Positions 61,485 to 64,000 of a DNA stretch of 64,000 nt are shown here, piece after piece. Numbering within the stretch: position 1 is the stretch's first letter; each line of letters opens with the position of its first letter. The stretch comes from Streptomyces sp. NBRC 110028 (GTDB lineage: Bacteria; Actinomycetota; Actinomycetes; Streptomycetales; Streptomycetaceae). The stretch spans positions 496,001 to 560,000 of the forward strand of contig NZ_BBUZ01000022.1 of the NCBI RefSeq assembly GCF_001417735.1, read 5' to 3'. A model generated the notes under the pieces. That model searched no databases and was not told where the DNA came from. It saw nothing but the letters and a program-made list of their open reading frames with translations. The position numbers and the translations under genes are program-made.

Positions 61485-61853
61485 TCACAGGTAGATGCCG
61501 TGCAGACGGTCGTCGACGTCGCGGACGACCCTGGAGGGAGTGGGCGACGCATACGCTCGCCGGAGCCCACGGGCGCGTTCGATGATCCGGCCCGATCGGT
61601 ACCGCACGCCGGTCTCCAGCGCTCGGGTGACCAGGGCGAACGCACCGTCCAGTCGGCCGCTCGTGAGATGCGCGCCGGCGAGGTCGAGCGTCAGTAGCGC
61701 GCGTTGTTTCTCGTGGCTCGATGTCAGTGCGGCAGCCGCTGTGTCTTGGGAGGTAGTCACCCACCGGGGAAGCCCGAGCCGGGCGCCACAGGTCAGTCGG
61801 GCTGCTGCGACCTCGAACACCCAGGGCCACGGGGGCGTTTGGCCGTCCGCCAA
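61485..61853 (-). pseudogene. C-terminal remnant of an XRE/TPR regulator
   Basis: The 122 residues (PWPWVFEVAAARLTCGARLG, LALTLDLAG-like segment LLTLDLAGAHLTSGRLDGAF, VTRALETGVRYRSGRIIERA, VVRDVDDRLHGIYL) correspond to the last TPR part of large Streptomyces XRE-type regulators of about 400 residues. The helix-turn-helix and most TPRs are missing, and the divergent gene at 61898 occupies their place. It is therefore decapitated, though an ATG at 61853 could still start it. Confidence 0.65.
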
Positions 61854-61897
61854 GGCGTCCGTGTGGTGGGTGCTACCCGTAATGGCGAAGGAGACGC

Positions 61898-62290
61898 ATG
61901 ACGACCAATGACGACGTAGAGCTGATTCGAGTGGGGCTGTACTGGGACGCGGTGATGGCCCCTGCGGACATCGGCGAGCGCGCGTTGAAGGTGCTGGCCG
62001 ATGCGACTGGCGCCGTTATCGCCGACTACAGCCTTATGTACTGGCTCATTGGTCCGGGCAGTGCTCAGTACTGGCGGGCGCTGCGGCGGGTGCAGGCACT
62101 TGGTGCGCATCGCGCCGATGTCCCTTACATGGGTGTTCCGCCGGCCACGCACGCCACGGGCCCGCGTCTGCACTGGCGCTTCCCAGTGGGGCCCGGTCGA
62201 TACCTCACCGATGCGAACCGGCTCCACGAAGCCCTGGCTCAGGCGGTCGTCGACCAGATCAGCTCCACCGAGGAGGCGACGGCCAGGTGA
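61898..62290 (+). CDS. uncharacterised Streptomyces protein
   Basis: This 130-residue protein (DDVELIRVGLYWDAVMAPAD, GAVIADYSLMYWLIGPGSAQ, GPRLHWRFPVGPGRYLTDAN) has no recognised domain. It follows GGAGACGC and overlaps the next start by one base (TGATG), so it is translationally coupled to the Zn-ribbon-like frame. Relatives lie in accessory cassettes with XRE regulators as far as I recall. Confidence 0.65.
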   Translation: MTTNDDVELIRVGLYWDAVMAPADIGERALKVLADATGAVIADYSLMYWLIGPGSAQYWRALRRVQALGAHRADVPYMGVPPATHATGPRLHWRFPVGPGRYLTDANRLHEALAQAVVDQISSTEEATAR

Positions 62291-62706
62291 TGTCCCAGGT
62301 CTGCGCCCGCTGTGTCGAAACGACGAGCGAGCCGGTCGTGGTCGCGATCGAGCACGGCGCGAGCGTCGGCGGCCGCACCGTCCACGCCTGCCCCGGCACG
62401 TGTGCCGCCAGCTTCCCGCCGCAGCGCGATCCGTTCGACGGGACGGTCCTCGCCCGCTGCGACCCGCCGCAGCGGCCCCCGCGTCACCCAGACCGTCGGC
62501 ACCGTCGCCTTCGGCCAGACCGTCACCGGGCTGACCTTCATCAACGGGCGGCTCGTCACCGCCGGCACCAGCATGCCGACGATCCGGCCGATCGAAGCGA
62601 TCGTCACACTTCCCGCCGAGTCGAGCCTGTCGGTCGTCACCACCTCGGCCGACACCACCATCCGGGGCAAGCTCGCACGCCTCACAGTCCACTCGGTATC
62701 CGGTGA
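62290..62706 (+). pseudogene. Zn-ribbon-like small protein whose stop has been lost
   Basis: The first 55-57 codons are convincing: MSQVCARCVETTSEPVVVAI, then GRTVHACPGTCAASFPPQRD, with CxxC and CPxxC pairs suggesting a zinc ribbon. After FDGTVLA the frame continues as Arg/His/Pro-rich sequence that is the out-of-frame image of the DUF4097-like gene. The natural stop seems to have been removed together with the start of the next gene around 62455-62490. Confidence 0.5.
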
Positions 62707-63004
62707 CGTGACCGCCATGACGGCCCACGTCCTGGAAGCCCACACCACCTCCGGCGACATCAAGGCCGAGACCGTGACCGGCGAGCTGCTCGCGCGCAGC
62801 GTCTCGGGGGATGTGCGGGTCCTGTCCTACCGGGGCGACACCGCCAACGCCACGACCACCAGCGGCGACGTTCACCTGACCGCCCACCCGGAGGCGACGG
62901 GCTTCATCACCGCCTCCTCCGTCTCCGGCGACGTGAAGGTCACCGGCGCCCGGCACCTCAACCCCCGGGTCCGCAGCGTCAGCGGCTACGCCCTGACCCA
63001 CTGA
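62312..63004 (+). CDS. DUF4097-like beta-repeat protein, start lost or unclear
   Basis: From about 62480 the frame encodes a repetitive right-handed beta structure: VTGLTFINGRLVTAGTSMPT, then SVSGDVTA, HTTSGDIKAETVTGELLARS, TTSGDVHLTAHPEATG, SVSGDVKVTG. This is the SGDV repeat pattern of DUF4097/adhesin-like proteins. The first 55 codons from GTG 62312 are only the shadow of the preceding gene, and no ATG/GTG stands near the true domain start (VTQTVGTVAFGQTV). The N-terminus is thus truncated or mis-joined. Function is unknown. Confidence 0.6.
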   Translation: MSKRRASRSWSRSSTARASAAAPSTPAPARVPPASRRSAIRSTGRSSPAATRRSGPRVTQTVGTVAFGQTVTGLTFINGRLVTAGTSMPTIRPIEAIVTLPAESSLSVVTTSADTTIRGKLARLTVHSVSGDVTAMTAHVLEAHTTSGDIKAETVTGELLARSVSGDVRVLSYRGDTANATTTSGDVHLTAHPEATGFITASSVSGDVKVTGARHLNPRVRSVSGYALTH

Positions 63005-63023
63005 CCCCTTCCCTGCACCGCCC

Positions 63024-63069
63024 GCCGGGGCGGCTGGCCTCCGACCAAGAGACAGCCCGCCGCCCCGGC
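63024..63069 (+). terminator. 11-bp stem hairpin after the DUF4097-like gene
   Basis: GCCGGGGCGGC (63024-63034) pairs with GCCGCCCCGGC (63059-63069) across a 24-base loop, 20 bases past the stop. Confidence 0.6.
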
Positions 63070-63105
63070 CTTTCCCTGCCCATCCGACGACTTCGGAGCC
63101 TCACC

Positions 63106-63237
63106 ATGAAGAGCTTCATCGGCCACCACCAGGTGGCCACGGACACCGGGCGGGACCCCGCCAAAAGATCCCGCCCCGTCTTCACTGGGTCATGCAGCAA
63201 TGGGCCATTCGACCGGGCTCAGAAACGGTCCGGGTGA
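63106..63237 (+). CDS. possible 43-residue frame, perhaps a truncated gene start
   Basis: ATG 63106 to TGA 63235-63237 reads MKSFIGHHQVATDTGRDPAK and then an unrelated-looking tail that overlaps the hydrolase end by 19 bases. It could be the beginning of a gene cut off by rearrangement. There is no clear ribosome binding site. Confidence 0.3.
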   Translation: MKSFIGHHQVATDTGRDPAKRSRPVFTGSCSNGPFDRAQKRSG

Positions 63238-64000
63238 CGCTCGGGGAGCGGAGACCCGGGGAGCGCATCCCGCTTCTGGTTCTTCCGCGCCTCCGCGTTC
63301 GAGTCGGCCGTCGCCTGGCAGGTCACGTCCTTCGCCGGAAGCTTGCCGGTGAGCAGGTAGTCGTTGACCGTGCCGTCCGTGCACGCGTTGCCGTTCGGGT
63401 AGACACCGTGGCCCTCGCCGCGGAGGACGGTGACCATTTTCGAGCCCTCCAGTTCGGCGTGCAGGACCTGGGCGCTGGGCAGCGGGGTCTGCGAGTCCCA
63501 CTCGTTCTGGACGATCAGGGAGCCGACCTTGTTGTTCACCCTGGTTGCCGGTTCCACGGACTTGTCCCAGAACGCACAGGGCTTGATGCTGGACGCGAAG
63601 TCACCGTAGAGCGGGTAACGGCCCTTGTCCTCGATGGCGTCCCGCCGGTAGCTCTCAGGATCGCGGGACCACGCGGCCGAGTTGTCGCCGCACACCACGG
63701 CCCAGAAACTCGCCGTCGGGTTGTCGGACGGCACCTCGGCGGTATCGGCAGCGGCGCCTGCCGTGCCGGTCCCCTCAGCTCCGGCGAACGCCGCGAGCTT
63801 CTTCGCGGAGGCGGGCTCGCCGGCCGCGGCCTTCTTCAGCTCCACGATCCCCTCAGTGGCGTCCTGCGGGGTGAAGACCGCCCCGCGCATACCGCTTCGG
63901 ACGTCGTCACCGGTGTTCGGCCGCCCATCCACCTCGATGGGCTTCTCATCGGCCTGCGCGACCAGGTCCCAGAAGGTCCGGTCGACCTCCTTCGGGGTGT
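63219..64000 (-). CDS. TAP-like alpha/beta hydrolase, C-terminal part
   Basis: The frame is open to the window edge (before VDGRPNTGDD it reads FWDLVAQADEKPIE), so the N-terminus with the nucleophile serine is outside. The visible 260 residues include the TAP C-terminal domain: LIVQNEWDSQTPLPSAQVLH with the catalytic Asp, and VTVLRGEGHGVYPNGNACTD with the catalytic His, then NDYLLTGKLPAKDVTC. Relatives are secreted tripeptidyl aminopeptidases of Streptomyces that trim extracellular proteins. The GTG at 63932 is internal. Confidence 0.88.
   Translation of the reverse strand, partial: TPKEVDRTFWDLVAQADEKPIEVDGRPNTGDDVRSGMRGAVFTPQDATEGIVELKKAAAGEPASAKKLAAFAGAEGTGTAGAAADTAEVPSDNPTASFWAVVCGDNSAAWSRDPESYRRDAIEDKGRYPLYGDFASSIKPCAFWDKSVEPATRVNNKVGSLIVQNEWDSQTPLPSAQVLHAELEGSKMVTVLRGEGHGVYPNGNACTDGTVNDYLLTGKLPAKDVTCQATADSNAEARKNQKRDALPGSPLPERHPDRF

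Overview
The window is a GC-rich actinobacterial chromosome segment, almost certainly Streptomyces. Supporting signs are the dense high-GC coding with GTG starts, two tandem sporulation/stress sigma factors of the SigB/F type, a full-length geosmin synthase, tRNA genes without an encoded CCA, and many small Streptomyces-type conserved proteins. No rRNA, CRISPR array, prophage or complete insertion sequence is visible.

Layout. 1-2.4 kb: end of a DUF4232 protein, initiator tRNA with a 38-bp palindromic terminator, an amidohydrolase broken by a frameshift, and an F420-type (LLM) oxidoreductase. 2.6-8.9 kb: an envelope module made of a response regulator, a histidine kinase, a GT2-GtrA glycosyltransferase and a GT39-type membrane glycosyltransferase, tightly packed. 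9-15.7 kb: two regulated efflux units (MFS plus TetR; MarR plus an MFS fused to prealbumin-like domains) with a YceI protein between them. 15.8-19.3 kb: small membrane protein, lipoprotein, sigN-like and sigF-like sigma factors, and a small membrane protein. 19.4-30.4 kb: a mixed accessory-looking stretch (phosphofructokinase, universal stress protein, DUF6777 protein, acetyltransferase, GvpU-like protein, an SCO5918-like/CBS/helicase/cold-shock block, MerR regulator, anti-sigma-like ATPase) ending at tRNA-Ser. 30.5-33.9 kb: conserved tadA, deaminase-associated protein, upp and a LytR_C protein. 34-38.7 kb: a TPP-riboswitch-like leader before an NAD(P)-binding protein, then a convergent ferredoxin/ferredoxin reductase/P450 operon. 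39-42.6 kb: membrane acyltransferase and geosmin synthase. 43-50 kb: amidase, PucR regulator, DadA-like oxidase, SRPBCC protein, IclR regulator and a membrane SpoIIE-type phosphatase. 50.5-54 kb: secreted NHL propeller protein, DHFR-like reductase, CorA. 54-59 kb: an IclR-controlled catabolic unit with a DctM-like permease and a dehydrogenase-RraA fusion. 59-64 kb: AAA-type ATPase with a large inverted-repeat operator, a SLOG protein behind a decapitated regulator, a partly fused DUF4097-like cassette, and the end of a TAP-type hydrolase.

The most notable signals are: two 159-bp transposase-less elements (one mismatch between them) with perfect 19-bp inverted ends, both bounded by CTAG and both sitting exactly at TAG stop codons; a DEAD-box helicase that has lost its whole ATP-binding domain in frame, beside one of these elements; a TPP riboswitch that does not precede a thiamine gene; and a dehydrogenase-DUF1932-RraA fusion in a permease operon. 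Several genes are decayed or truncated (amidohydrolase, helicase, XRE/TPR regulator, RidA fragment, Zn-ribbon/DUF4097 pair), so parts of the window have been rearranged.
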